64,000 nt of DNA from Gonatopus flavifemur (taxonomy: Eukaryota; Arthropoda; Insecta; Hymenoptera; Dryinidae): positions 32,524,001-32,588,000 of the forward strand of contig JAFFJZ010000004.1 of NCBI GenBank assembly GCA_018340375.1, in the 5' to 3' direction. Below the pieces are notes generated by a model. It worked only from the letters and a program-made list of their open reading frames with translations, was not told the origin of the DNA and searched no databases. Of the stretch, positions 31,171 to 42,470 are shown piece after piece. A program made the translations under genes and the position numbers. The stretch's first letter is position 1, and the number at the start of each line of letters is the position of its first letter.

Positions 31171-31845
31171 TTTCGTCCAAACTTTTGGTATCTTGTCTGC
31201 AGGGTAAACTCCTACTGTGTGGTATGGTATATACTGTAGAGCTTGCTATGGATGAAGGGTGTTCATATCTTAAATTCTTCTCGATGTCGGATGAACTGCC
31301 TACAGAATGCAAATCCGTTGAATTTCCGTTGTTTTCAGCTTGCAAATCAATTCTCCACAAAGGAGCCAAATAATCAGGGACGTTGATGAGCCAGTTTTTT
31401 AGTTGAGGAACATGTTGCAGTGCACACGCGGAATCAAGATTTCGTGAAGAATACAAAGTTCAGGCGACGATGGTAACTTTTGGAATGATGGGCAGTTGAC
31501 CTCGTCTTCCAAATTGATGATATTCCGACACGCTACAGATTGTATGAAATTCGATTTCTCCGTACCACGGGTGAAGATTTTATTAGGAATTGTGACCAAA
31601 TTTTTGAAAGTATGCAAGGAATGACTGTATTCCACATCTCCTTCGAACCACTAGATACCATGGTATTTCTTAGATAACCAATTATTCTGTGCTTTGTACT
31701 TGACAGGTAATTTTCTGAATGGGCATGGTGATGAAAGAACTCAATGGCCAATATACGTTCCATCTAATGATAAAATGGCAATTTCTTTGGGGAAGAATTT
31801 ACCTTCGCTATCTTTACAACCGTGAATGTCCACCACTATATCCAT
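31145..31845 (-). pseudogene. Unidentified Polinton-associated frame, broken
   Basis: It begins at ATG 31845 with DIVVDIHGCKDSEGKFFPKE, passes a TGA (31741-31743) where the sense continues as VLSSPCPFRK, shifts frame into WFEGDVEYSHSLHTFKN and CRNIINLEDEV, then shifts again into SACALQHVPQLKNWLINVP. The pieces run collinearly and look like one protein of about 200 residues with C-x-x-H and CAL-x-x-V-x-x-LK-x-WL motifs. I do not know its function. It lies between the capsid and protease remnants in the same orientation. Confidence 0.4.
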
Positions 31846-32027
31846 TTTGAAGAAACCGATATTCCAAACGTGATGTTCTCTATTGTATAGTCAGACACAA
31901 ACTGGTTGATGAAAGACTTGAAGTGGGATTATATCTTGTGAAAAGTCATTTTTGTTAAGTCAACACATTTTCATCAAATGAATTGTACAGAACAACCAGT
32001 GTAAGCCTAAATGGAAACTTTGCTTGA

Positions 32028-32456
32028 TCAACTTGCAAAATCAGCAATAATCTGTCTGGAGGAATCAATTTCCAATACATGGTCATATTCAGCGTAAACT
32101 ACACAGTTCATTGTCGATGCAAGGGCTTCTTCAAAACGAACTTCTATTCTCACACTACCATGTCCCACAACATTCCAATGGGTGTTACTATTCGCTGATA
32201 AATCAGGAGTCAAATCAAACACGAACAAACAATACCCTTTAGGATAGTGCTCTCGGGAAATAGAATTTCCTTCGTTAAGAAAATGAATTCCTGTTCCAGA
32301 GAACAGAGTGTGATATGCGTCCACATATAAACCATTTGTTCGGAAATCTGTTTGTGAAGGTTTTGCTATGAAATTCGCTTCTCCGTTCTTAGCAACGTGG
32401 AGGAAAGTGATTAGAATGTGGATTTCAGACAATGCAACCACCCAATCCCCATTCAA
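32028..32456 (-). pseudogene. Polinton major capsid protein, C-terminal part
   Basis: The frame contains AYHTLFSGTGIHFLNEGNSI, SREHYPKGYCLFVFDLTPDL, GSVRIEVRFEEAL and CVVYAEYDHVLEIDSSRQII. This is the conserved end of the hexon-like double-jelly-roll capsid protein of Polintons, usually annotated in animal genomes as F54H12.2-like. The protein forms the icosahedral shell. Only about 140 residues remain; the N-terminal two thirds are missing, replaced upstream by about 100 bases of unrelated sequence and the integrase fragment. Confidence 0.78.
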
Positions 32457-32563
32457 TTGGATTTGCTAGGGCAATCGTGTCGTGAAACAAGTCGTTGTAT
32501 TGTTAGGGAAATACTCCGTACTACTGTTACTTGGAAGAACGATATAAAATTCGTCTCTCATGA

Positions 32564-33136
32564 TTAATGCTTTCCTTTGTAAGAAGATTTCACACAACTG
32601 TATGGTATCAAAGAGTTGAATACTTCTGGATATCCGTCCCAACTGACAAACGCTTTTTTATGAGCACCGCGTCCTTCGGTGTCCGGGATCTCTTCAATGC
32701 GAAAATACTTTTGCTCTGAATTATCTTCCACACGATTCAATTCCTCTTCATAAAAAATTCCATCGATTCCCTCGTAATTTGAATTGCAGAGTATATATAC
32801 ATATGGTTGACGATTGGTAGAGATTCGCACAATGTTGAATATTTCTTCGCTCCAACCACCTTCATATCCTTTGTCGAACGTTGCTTTGTACTTACTGATT
32901 CTCACACGGTCCCCTACTTTGTATTTGGGAGCTTTTCCTTTTTCCCAAGCATACCGATGTAATAAGTTTTCACGAGCTCGGGACGCGTTTCCGAGTGTGA
33001 CTTCATTAGGTCGCATTTTGATAGCAGTATGTATCGTATGATTATACCAATCTACAATATTTTGCAACACATCCATGTAACGCTTTGTTCTCGTGTGTGT
33101 GAAAAACCGCCACAAACGCTCCTTCAGAGTACGGTT
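32564..33136 (-). pseudogene. Polinton retroviral-type integrase, C-terminal half
   Basis: From NRTLKERLWRFFTHTRTKRY and VDWYNHTIHTAIKMRP (end of the catalytic core and helix after the Glu) through KYKVGDRVRISKYKATFDKG, a C-terminal SH3-like region, to YFRIEEIPD...KKAFVSWDGYP, which is chromodomain-like. This is the C-terminal organisation of Polinton c-integrases, which insert the element. The catalytic Asp residues are gone: at 33136 the reading joins directly to ATPase sequence, so an internal deletion fused the two genes. Confidence 0.8.
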
Positions 33137-33654
33137 GCAGGAAACGTTTGTTATCAGGACAAATGTCAAGCAAGATGATTGATTTGCGCACGATCACGAG
33201 GATTTTTGAACACCACAATGCGATTAGCATTCAGCGAAATATCGCGTTGGCCCCGTCCTTGATGGAAGAGGTTTTGAGTGATGTAAATGACGCCTAAATT
33301 CCTGTGATGAGTGCCTTTGGTGAAAAGATCGACCACAGCGTTAGTGGGAGATTTACACATGAGGTCATCGATAACCACTCATTTAGAACACTCTGGATCA
33401 TTCGAATAATCATTTGGATTGGGAACACCTTCTCGCAATTCGATATTACGAGCAGTGAAACTTTGATGAGTATGTTGCCATTCCGCGTAATGAAAAAGTA
33501 TCCGATCGAACCGAGTATCTCTCATTTGATCCATATATCGAAAGGAATTAGCGGCAAAATATGTTTTACCACAGTTTGTGGAACCACAAATTATAGCGGT
33601 CCATAGGTGTTTCCACCTAGTGTCTATGTTAATGAATGAATCAGAATTGATCAC
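33136..33654 (-). pseudogene. Polinton packaging ATPase (A32/FtsK-HerA type) remnant
   Basis: ICGSTNCGKTYFAANSF is the Walker A loop, VVIDDLMCKSP the Walker B segment, and LGVIYITQNLFHQGRGQRDI with FKNPRDRAQINHLA the sensor/arginine-rich region characteristic of A32-like genome-packaging ATPases. A TGA separates the Walker A and B halves (about 33379), a second stop follows HLA (33166), and after that the sense shifts into ICPDNKRFLQ before ending abruptly at the integrase junction (about 33136). Confidence 0.82.
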
Positions 33655-33699
33655 TAATCCTCAAATATACATAATTCAAATCGTATATGGCCTTGTTTG

Positions 33700-34600
33700 G
33701 TTGTTATTCTACAGTCCTAACAGAACATTGAAAGAAAGTTTTCATTTCGTAGTCTGTTGAAATATTTCGGGGACCATATTGCGTCTACAGGAGGGTCGAA
33801 CGAAAAGTGACATGTCATTGTATTTGGGAATGTATGGAAAGAGTTCCAAGGAGGTGAAATCAAACAAATATCATATCAGTACAAGACTGACTCAGAATTC
33901 AGAGTAAACCATTTTGACATGTCTAAGACAGCCTTGTGGGCTCCACCAGGGCTCCACCCTGGACCCGTCCGACACCCGAAACTCGTCCTTCACCTCATCT
34001 TCTCTTCCTTAAATTTCGCACGCCTTCTTAGGAAAAATAGTATGAACATCTCGTGCGCATTGGTGATTCTCCCACTCGCGCGAGTTGTCGCCCGAGTTAC
34101 GTTCGGGCGACGATCCTCACGCTCGTGCGGGAATCACCAACTTTGTGCACTCGTTGTATAATGTACTATTACCATCCATTTCCTACCAGTTGTTCATTGA
34201 TATTTTAAGAGACTAAAACATAATTAATGATGGAAAAAACTCAAACTTGGAAAAACTGCAGGTCGGCAAAATAGGGGCTCACAAAAAATGGACGTGTCCT
34301 GGTGGGCAGATTTCAATTCTGTCCAATGGTTGGAAAGAAAATGTTTCTCCACATTCTTCAAGAAAGAGGATATAGTCATAAAACATGAATAAATAACGGG
34401 TAAGAAAAATACATGGTGAAAATATTCACTGGATTTTCTTCATGGCATGCGAAAAAACAGGCGAAATTCGAGCATATGAACCAGAATCCCCCCTCAAAAC
34501 TACGCACATCACAGTAAAAAGTAACTCTTGATTCCACAATCGACTGATTTTCAGATAAGGCTTAAAATCAGCAATGTTACGATTTCAGCCGTAAAATGGG
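33700..34600. other. No gene; contains a cloverleaf-like hairpin
   Basis: No protein-coding signal. 33940-33985 has CCAGGG...CCCTGG and similar GC-rich palindromes. 34060-34140 holds the strong secondary structure described separately. The rest is AT-rich. Confidence 0.4.
34060..34140. repeat. Three-armed hairpin (cloverleaf-like) of 81 bases
   Basis: An outer stem TTGGTGATT-ct-CCC pairs with GGGAATCACCAA. It encloses three self-complementary arms: CTCGCGCGAG (34075-34084), GTCGCCCGA/TCGGGCGAC with loop GTTACGT (34087-34111), and CACGCTCGTG (34118-34127). It is far more GC-rich than its surroundings. Confidence 0.7.
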
Positions 34601-34604
34601 ACGA

Positions 34605-35720
34605 AATCATCATCATCATCATGGAGTAATCAATCTTATGACTGGTTTGATGAAATCCTCAAACCCTGCCTATTATCCCCTAACCGTTCAATATGTGCAC
34701 ATCTACAACAACCCTTATCTTGAATGATTTGCTCTATATAACTTGATCTAGGTCTACCTTTTCAAGTTTCACCATTCATTTTTCCTTCCAATATCTTTTC
34801 CAATAAGCTATCATGCCTAAATGTGTGTCCTATCAGATTCTTCTTCTTTTCACGACCAGTCTCGGGAGACTTCTTTTTTCATTCACCTCCTCAAGTACTT
34901 CTCCATTTTTCACGTCCTCTACCCGGGAAAAAATGATCAGATCTGACCGGATCTAAATTTTGATCAGATCTAAACAGATCTATTAAGATCTAAAAAACTG
35001 CGATTTTGGCTTGTGTTTTTCACAATATATGTGTAAAATCAAATTCATATACAGACAGACATCACAAAATTTCTGACAATTGAACCACCAAATGCTCATT
35101 CAGATTTAATCTAATATTCAATTCAGATCTAACGAGATCTACTCAGATCTCACCAGATGTGCCAAGATCTGATCAGATCTACTGAGATCTGAACAGATCT
35201 ACTGAGATCTGAACAGATCTAATCTGATCTCTTGAACCAGATCTGACCAAAAATCAGATCTCCTCAGATCTATTTAGATCTGAATAGATCTAATGATTTT
35301 GTCTTGGGTATCCCCTTCACTCCAAGCATTCTTTCATAACACCACATTCCAAAAGCTCCAAGTCTTCGTTCGTCCGTTTGTCCAATTGTCCCAATTTCAC
35401 AACCGTGTAATGTTGTGCTTCAAACGTAACTCTTCAAGAATTTGTTCCTTACTGCTAAGCTGATATTCTTCGAACACATTAACTGTTCCTTTTGATGGAA
35501 AGCCTGTTTCCCTTGTGCTATTCTTGCTCTTATATCTCTTTTGCCTTCACTGTTTTCTGTAATCATGCTTCCTGGATATTTCAATTCTTTCCCTTGCTGA
35601 ATTGTCTCTGCATCTATTCTGATTTTCGGTCCTCTCGATGTTTTCGCTGTTGTACAAATCATGAATTTCGTTTTGTCCTTATTTATATTCACAATAGTTT
35701 TCTAGTAATATTGTATGACG
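34605..35720 (-). pseudogene. LINE reverse transcriptase C-terminus and 3' tail
   Basis: The minus strand reads NINKDKTKFMICTTAKTSRG, RDIRARIAQGKQAFHQKEQL and NISLAVRNKFLKSYV, then HGCE and RRLGAFGMWCYERMLGVK up to 35320, is interrupted by a MITE (34921-35318), and resumes with EVLEEVNEKRSLPRL, IGHTFRHDSLLEKILEGKM and GRPRSSYIEQIIQDKGC. It ends in a (GAT)n-like 3' tail at about 34605-34620. This is the distal part of an insect non-LTR retrotransposon polymerase. The 5' side stops at about 35720, where an LTR element begins. Confidence 0.8.
34921..35318. mobile_element. MITE packed with AGATCT motifs
   Basis: The ends are TACCCGGGAAAAAATGATCA and, inverted, ATGATTTTGTCTTGGGTA. Nearly all of the subterminal sequence consists of CAGATCT/AGATCTG in both orientations (about 25 AGATCT palindromes). 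It interrupts the LINE relic at 34605-35720. Confidence 0.65.
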
Positions 35721-35724
35721 GAAT

Positions 35725-36257
35725 GTCACGGCCCTGCCTTATCTCCCCACAAACCACGAGGCGGCTCAACCACGCCGCGCGTACCACTCCGAGTACGAAA
35801 GAGAGGAGGAGGAGGAAGAAGAAACAAGGGACAGTTCCTCTCTGATCTGCGTTCAGGCAAACATGCGACAGATTAATTAGTACGCTCCCGGCGGCCCGCT
35901 AGTGCTTGAACTCTCAGTTAGTTATGCCTGTATTGAACTTCCACGCATCCCGGTGCCGACGTGCCAGACCATCCCAGGGTTGATTTCACCCCCACGGGAC
36001 GAAGTCATTTCCCACCGTCCGAGGACCACATCGGTCGAGGACCACCACAGACCCCTCTTCACCCCCTCGAGCTCGAGACCCTCACACACACACACACACA
36101 CGCGCGCGCATACGCACACCCCACAATGGCCGTAAGTTTTTCTCTATAAGTCTCCTGTTGCGATTCATTGTGTGATGATTCCGCTCATCTTTATATCCAA
36201 TCTCTCGGGCTCTCGCTTCCCCTTGGTTCTGTCCTCCTCCCAGATCCCATCCTATCA
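35725..36257 (+). mobile_element. 5' LTR of a Gypsy-like retrotransposon
   Basis: It opens TGTCACGGCCC and closes CATCCTATCA, immediately followed by a primer-binding site. The LTR is GC-richer than its surroundings and includes a (CA)n/(CG)n microsatellite at about 36083-36110. It lies inside the LINE relic. I did not find a matching 3' LTR in the window, so the element is truncated or disrupted. Confidence 0.7.
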
Positions 36258-36260
36258 TGG

Positions 36261-36272
36261 TGGCGCCCAACG
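36261..36272 (+). promoter_or_regulatory. Retrotransposon primer-binding site (tRNA-Lys type)
   Basis: TGGCGCCCAACG three bases after the LTR end. It is complementary to the CCA end of a tRNA-Lys, the primer used by many insect Gypsy-type elements to start reverse transcription. Confidence 0.75.
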
Positions 36273-36664
36273 CCAGAACCCACATATATGACACACAAAT
36301 ACATGCACACACGGGAACACATAAGAACACACTTGATCACATACACATATAGACACAGAACGAAACAAAAGGAAGCATACAACACCTCATCATTTCCTAC
36401 AAAGCGAAGAACCAAAACAGAAAAATCCTTCCTCTGCCACCTCGCAAGTCCTTATCCATCGGTCTTTCATATGAATACCTAGGTAATTGGAACATACACA
36501 TAAGAGTAATATCGAATTGAAGTTATATATGCACAGGGTGATACAAAAAACACAACAAAAGTCAACACGAAATCAAGAGAAATTGATAAGAAACGAGTTG
36601 AACACCGTGTATACAAATTCCATTGACCATAGAGTAAGCATTAGGGCGAAATATTATATACATA

Positions 36665-38104
36665 CAGGGTGGTCTATTTGAAGTGATATAGTCAAATATC
36701 TCGGAAACTAGTGGAGATGGGAAAAAATGTTCCAGATAAAAAGTTTACGTTCCAAGGGGGAAGTATGGTGCTGACCTTGAAAAATCCCTCAGAGGTCATT
36801 TTGAAGATGAGGTGTCAAGATGGTCTTTTTGAAATAGGAGCCCAATTTCTTCATCATGACATGGGAAAGCTGGTTTCAAACCCTTTACAAAACACTGGTC
36901 ATGGACTCCTTTCCGCCAAATTGGGGTGCAAGGTATGGACCGTCGAAGTTATTGATAAACTACTCTCAGCGCCACCCAGGAACAATGACGTGGACATGGT
37001 AGTTCTCTGTTCCCTCCGGAGTGCTTGATTATCCTGAGTCTCCTTGCCTCTCACATGAGGGGTGCTTGATGCGTTACAATAATTGCTCGAAGTTACCCCC
37101 CTCTGCCTGGATACATAATCCTGGTATGTTATCCATGGTATGCCACCCATAATAAGCAGAGACTCAGTGTTCCCGTTTGTTCATCTTCACGTTTTTCTTC
37201 CAATGGAATTAACTTGAATCTGCATTGAAATCAGTCCCAATGTTCGGAGAAAAGTGATGAACAAGAATACATAAACAAACAGAAACATCGAATTTCTGTT
37301 TATTATGGTTGGTTAGCTGGATGATCACGGAAATACGTGATCATTTCAACACTGGTTCCAAACTGAGACCATCACAATCGTTTTTCTCCTTTGCATATTC
37401 AATCATCTACATTTATCAATTCATTCCAGTCGATTCAATCAAAGAAATGAATCACTATCCACCCTCTGAAATTATTGATATGATGCTTGTGCTTGGCTCA
37501 TGTCACAATATTTACAACGAAGCCGCAAGAGTTTACCGGGTTCAGTATCCCGATCGCCGCATCGCACACCCCACGACCATCCGTCAACTCGAATTGAAGG
37601 CTCGACACGGAGTATTGCAGCGAGATCTAAGACATCACCGGTACGATGAGAATGATATCCGTGCACTCACCATATTGGGACTTATCCACTTGGACCCTCA
37701 TGTTAGTAGCAGATCGTTGGCACGAATAACTGGTATACCCTGAACTACTGTTTTGAGAATTTCGAAGCATGTCAAATATCGACCATATCACATTACGTTA
37801 ATTCAAGCTCCCACTCCAAACGACATGAGACTTCGAATTAGATTCTGCAACTGGGTACGAGCAGGGCTGGTTGACGATCCTCAATTCTTCGACTATGTAA
37901 TGTTCTCCGACGAAGCATCTTTTCAGAGCACTGGGCATTCGAATAGACACAACTCTCATTACTGGTGAGGGACCTCTGAGGGATTGTTCAAGGTCAGCAT
38001 CATACTTCCCCCTTAGAATCCCAAACTTTTGATCTGGAACATTTTTTTCCATCTCCACTAGTTTCCGAGATATTTCACTATATCACTTCAAATGGACCAC
38101 TCTG
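36665..38104 (+). mobile_element. Tc1-like element, TIRs about 133 bp, TA-flanked
   Basis: Terminal inverted repeats 36665-36797 and 37971-38104 (CAGGGTGGTCTATTTGAAGT and its counterpart) lie between TA dinucleotides at 36663-36664 and 38105-38106. It carries the first half of a transposase gene. It inserted into the leader of the LTR retrotransposon. Confidence 0.88.
37447..37971 (+). pseudogene. Tc1/IS630-type transposase, C-terminal half deleted
   Basis: Starting MNHYPPSEIIDMMLVLGSCH, with an N-terminal helix-turn-helix of the DUF4817 type, a second HTH (ILGLIHLDPHVSSRSLARIT), then RISKHVKYRPYHITLIQ, RLRIRFCNWV and FSDEASFQSTGHSNRHNSHYW, the segment around the first catalytic Asp. A TGA at 37741-37743 interrupts the middle. 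The gene stops at HYW and runs directly into the right TIR, so the part with the second Asp and the final Asp/Glu has been deleted. Non-autonomous. Confidence 0.8.
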
Positions 38105-38115
38105 TATATCGCACG

Positions 38116-38174
38116 GAACGATACTCTACGCACAAGAAGAAGAATAACCTTGAGCGCAGAGTAGAGTATCGTTC
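38116..38174. repeat. 14-bp-stem hairpin next to Tc1 insertion
   Basis: GAACGATACTCTAC (38116-38129) and GTAGAGTATCGTTC (38161-38174) form a perfect stem around a 31-base purine-rich loop, in the leader of the LTR retrotransposon. Confidence 0.8.
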
Positions 38175-38511
38175 ACGCGATAAGACGTTATACACAGACG
38201 AACGGCAAAAACAAAACATTCCACACATAATACAAAGTAAAGCAACATAAGAAGAAAAAAACACACAATTACGCACATACATACAAAGACACACGGAATT
38301 ACACATAAAACACACATACAGCCACAAGTCCTGAAAATAGAGAAATTACACATACGTATAACGACAGTGATACTCGAAAACAAGAAGAGACATCAACGCG
38401 TGGTCGAGCATCACTGTCGAGACAAATAACGCATTCACACAGTAATTTGATACATCCAATACATAGATCCACGAATTCCTCCGCCTTGCAGAACGAGTGA
38501 AAATCATACAT

Positions 38512-38833
38512 ACACTGTTGGGAGAATTCTCGAATTTAATACGAAATTCTTTATGAAATACCATATTCTCATATTGAATTCAATAATAGTTCTTAAATTT
38601 AATATTGATGATGAAATTTCAAAATTTTTTTCTGAAATGTAACAATCATTTATTGAATTTCACGAATATATCATTACAATTAAGAACAAAATTATCAAAA
38701 TTGAGAAAAGAATTCTTAACATTAGGAATTATATCATTGAATTCAATATTTCATTATGAAATTCAATAAACTGATTATGTAAAAAACTTCATAATATTCT
38801 TATGAAGTTTCAGGCAGATTTTTTCAACAGTGT
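38512..38833. mobile_element. TA-flanked MITE, ACACTGTTG ends
   Basis: ACACTGTTGGGAGAATT at 38512 and CAACAGTGT ending at 38833 are inverted and each is bordered by TA. The interior is rich in AAATTCAATA-like motifs in both orientations. Confidence 0.75.
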
Positions 38834-40193
38834 ATATATGTATGCTTTTCTCTCATAAGGAGTAATGTTAAGCGAATTATTTGAAAATTCCAACGACCAA
38901 TGTATATTCCAATACGAACATTGAAAACTTGACCTGGTCACACCGTTACAGTGTATTTCGTATCTCACCAACACGTTATCCCGTGCACAAGGTCACGCTT
39001 TGTTCCCTATATAATATTCGTAATAGAGATACGTTTCAATGTTTGGAATCATCAATACGGATAAAATATATCAGTATGAATATGAATATGACATACAGAT
39101 ACTCACATTAATTCAAAATCGAAACACGCAAAAAAGACGAATCCATATTTCGAATTCATACTCCGAATTCAATAATGGAACAATAAAATTAAAATATCAA
39201 ATATTACGAGCACGTATAATACAAAGTATAGATACGATATGAAACTCCAGTAAGATGATACAATAAACAACGATAGTAGATAAAATATAATAAACAAGAA
39301 ATAATCTCTGAAACCAAAGAAAGAAAATACATAGTAGATAAAGGAGAATAATAACATCAACGTAAGATGAATCTTAAAAACGATTTGATACGGCCACAAA
39401 CAGATAAAATATAAAGGAATACTCGTTGAATTCTGGAACAAAATAGAAAAACATTGAACAGAATGAATAGACGAAATAGACATGATGAAACATCCATCCC
39501 CACAGACTACAGACTAGAACGAGGTGAAAGATGCGATAGATAAAAAGGAAATAGAAGTGTAGACAACCCTAGAACAAACAGAAATAGACAATCAATACAA
39601 ACAGAATTCAACAGAACTTTTACCCAAGACAGTTTCTTACGCAATGATCAGGAATTTATCGACGAAACTAACCACTCATTAGAATATTACGATCATCCAC
39701 ACGTGACACAAAGACGAAGACGCAGACAAAGACAAAACATACCAATCCCACAAACACAATACAATAGACAGAACAACGATACATTGGTAAGAAACTTCTC
39801 ACATCGAGACTCAACCTATGAAGACGAGCTTTCGGGAATAGAAGGAAACAATAGATGAATTAGGGAACATATAGAACCACGGGTAATAATAAGAAACCAA
39901 ACGTACGACAGTGATAGCACAATAGATGAAATACAAGGGTATGGAGCAGACACAGAAACCGAAACAGGGAGCGAATTAGGAAAAATAAGAAACCCAAGAC
40001 AACACAGAAACCGAACGAACAGACAGACACAAAAAAATAGTACAGAAAACGAAGAACATAGGCTATCAGACAACACCTTCACAATACAACCATATCACAC
40101 ACAGAGGAGAGAAAGGAAAAATAAATTACCCGTAATAAATTTTGATATGAAATTCAGTGGCAAAGATACAGAAGATGCAGAACAGTTTTGACT

Positions 40194-40417
40194 AAGATCA
40201 TGGAATGATCGCTAGGAAAGATAGTAAACTGGTGACAACTACGAAGTTCTATGCACAGTCGCTAACAGAGACGAGTAATGATTCCCATTTTGATACACTA
40301 TATTGTATTTTAATATACCAAAATAGGAACCATTACTCGTCCCTGTTAGCGACTGTGCACAGAAATTCGTAGTTGTCACCAGTTTACTATCTTTCTTAGC
40401 GATCATTCCATGATCTT
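40194..40417. repeat. 224-bp palindromic insertion in gag
   Basis: AAGATCATGGAATGATCGCT at 40194 returns inverted at its right end (40398-40417). The arms are about 100 bp and nearly identical, with a loop around CACTATATTGTATT. The insertion splits the gag reading between AEQF and the next capsid block. Confidence 0.8.
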
Positions 40418-40607
40418 TTTTCTTCGTGCATACATTAAATTATAAGAGATGGAAAAATTTACAAGAATTTGAGGGGGATTTTGGGTAAACATTTTTCCCA
40501 TTCGATTATATAGAATCAATGGAGCAAAAATTGAAGAATTACAAGCAATATAAGGGAGAAACAATTACAAAATACCCAATAAGATCCAGAACAATACTAA
40601 ACAAGAT

Positions 40608-41369
40608 CCCATGTAACACAAAATATTCTGAGAATATTCTCACAACATCCGTAAAACGTACTGTATCGAATATTCTTACAAAGAGCGTAGAAGCTTCGTA
40701 AATATTCATAGAAGATTCTTAGAACATTTGAATGGGACTGTTTCGAATATTCTAGGAACGTTCGTACAATATGCGTACAAAGTTTGTAGGGAGATTGATA
40801 AGCAGCGCATGCGCAAGCATCTTAATGACATGAATTCAGTAATGGCACATAATGTTGTTGACAGGCTACAGACCCTTGGATAATATATTATTTTAATTTG
40901 TATTTGGGGAATGAGAAATTGATAAATGTGCATTTTAATATCCTGAATATTTTGAGGGCGTCATGCGTGAAAAATAATCTTCAAAAGCGTAATAAAATTT
41001 GAAGAAATATCATATATTATGATTGCTTGTTGCGAATCATAAGTATCTCACCCATTCATGTGTATCCATGATATTGCTAAGAATCCATGATGATAGATGT
41101 TTATTGATTGAAAGAATTGATTGTGAATTAGTTTTCGCTTACATGCAGAAGTCATATTGGCAGGAATTTCTATTTTAACAGCATTTTTTTATAATATTCC
41201 CACAATATTCGTGGCATAATATTCTGAGAATATTTGAAACAGTCTCATTCAAACATTCTGAGAATGTGCGTAGAATATATTCGCACGTAATAAGAATCTC
41301 CTTAGAATATTCGAATATCCTCAACGTATATTCTTAGAACATTCTCAGAACGTGCTTGTGCTACCTGGG
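40608..41369. mobile_element. MITE with CCCANGTANCACAA ends
   Basis: CCCATGTAACACAA at 40608 and, inverted, TTGTGCTACCTGGG ending 41369 form 14-bp terminal repeats with two mismatches. Subterminal regions contain many AGAATATTCT palindromes. Gag coding sense (NKIP before, MATVYDRK after) flanks it. Confidence 0.6.
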
Positions 41370-42289
41370 ATATGGCCACCGTATACGACAGAAAAACAAC
41401 TAAACATGGCATACAGGAACTCACAATTAGAACATAACCTTTACATAAAAAGAGAGAGATTCAAAACATTCGAAGAATTAGAAAGGAAAGGAAGAACATT
41501 ATGAGCGATCAAACAACAAAAAAAAGAATGGGGACACAACACTAAGAGAACAGAAAATCTAACAGGCAGACTACCAACTACCTTCGATAACTGTCCACAA
41601 ACAAGACCAATTTGGATGAAAAACCCACCAAACAGACGAACATATGACAACAGAAGAACATACGATCGAAGACACTACTCCTACCAACACCAACATAGAC
41701 ACAAAATCCCCCATGCAGAGGAAACCATAGGACGACAACACAACAACGAAGACCCCTACTACCAACCCTCACACATCCACAAACCTGGCAACATAGGGAA
41801 AACCAAAGAACAATGACACAACAAGAAAACACAACAAATAAAAATAGGAATACCATCACAGGAACGATTCCCAAAGGCTGTTTTAACTGCGGAGAACAGA
41901 GGTACTGGAGGATGAACTGCTCGAATAAACCAAAAAACTAATTAGGAACCGAGAACGGGTGGATAACACCCCCACAAACGACACAACACAAACACCCGAA
42001 CAAATACGCACAATGAACACAGAAAACAAACCAACCCAAACAGAACCATTCAACACAAGAGACGAAAAACCCAAACCAGGGTTTCCACTCACCTGGAAAA
42101 CATGGAAAACCTGGAAAAGTCAGGGAATTTTGTTTTGGGTATGAAAAACCTGGAAAAGTGGGGGAATTTTCGAAAAGTTCCTGGAAAATTCTGAGTTTGA
42201 AAACATTTTGCAATTTTGAAATGTTTCTGCTAAAATACAACTCTTAATTCGAATGATTAAAAAGTGTTGATTGAAGAGTGAATTTCAAC

Positions 42290-42470
42290 TCGATCCCAAT
42301 GAACATTTCGAGCCGAAAAGATATCTTTCAAGATCATCTTTCGGAAGATATCATTTCTGATGTCGGCATCTTTGAGATATTTTTCAGATGAAAGACATTT
42401 TTAAATATCTAGAAAAACTCTAAAAAATATCTTTTAGTTGATTTTGAAAGATATCTTTCAACATTTTTTC
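42290..42470. repeat. AAGATATCTT motif cluster (left)
   Basis: Several AAGATATCTTTC/GAAAGATATC palindromic motifs within 180 bp, matching those at 43930-44640, 45065-45260, 46085-46165 and 47660-47890. Confidence 0.6.

Larger units (their letters stand above)
38880..42076 (+). pseudogene. LTR retrotransposon gag, multiply interrupted
   Basis: A-rich, T-poor + strand coding remnants in shifting frames: DSDSTIDEIQGYGAD, LPVINFDMKFSGKDTEDAEQF (40130-40190), FDYIESMEQKLKNYKQYKGE (about 40503-40560), FKTFEELERKGRTL (about 41460) and finally GCFNCGEQRYWRMNCSNKPK (about 41877-41936), a CCHC zinc knuckle in which the expected His is Tyr. This order (acidic N-terminus, capsid core, zinc knuckle) is that of Gypsy-like Gag, which packages element RNA. 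It is broken by a 224-bp palindrome, a 762-bp insertion, and the hAT element that begins at 42077. Confidence 0.6.

Noticed and set aside
35902..36482. Several overlapping frames rich in Cys/Val or His/Thr near the LTR
   Set aside because: Produced by (CA)n/(CG)n and other low-complexity sequence in the LTR and leader; no start context or motif.
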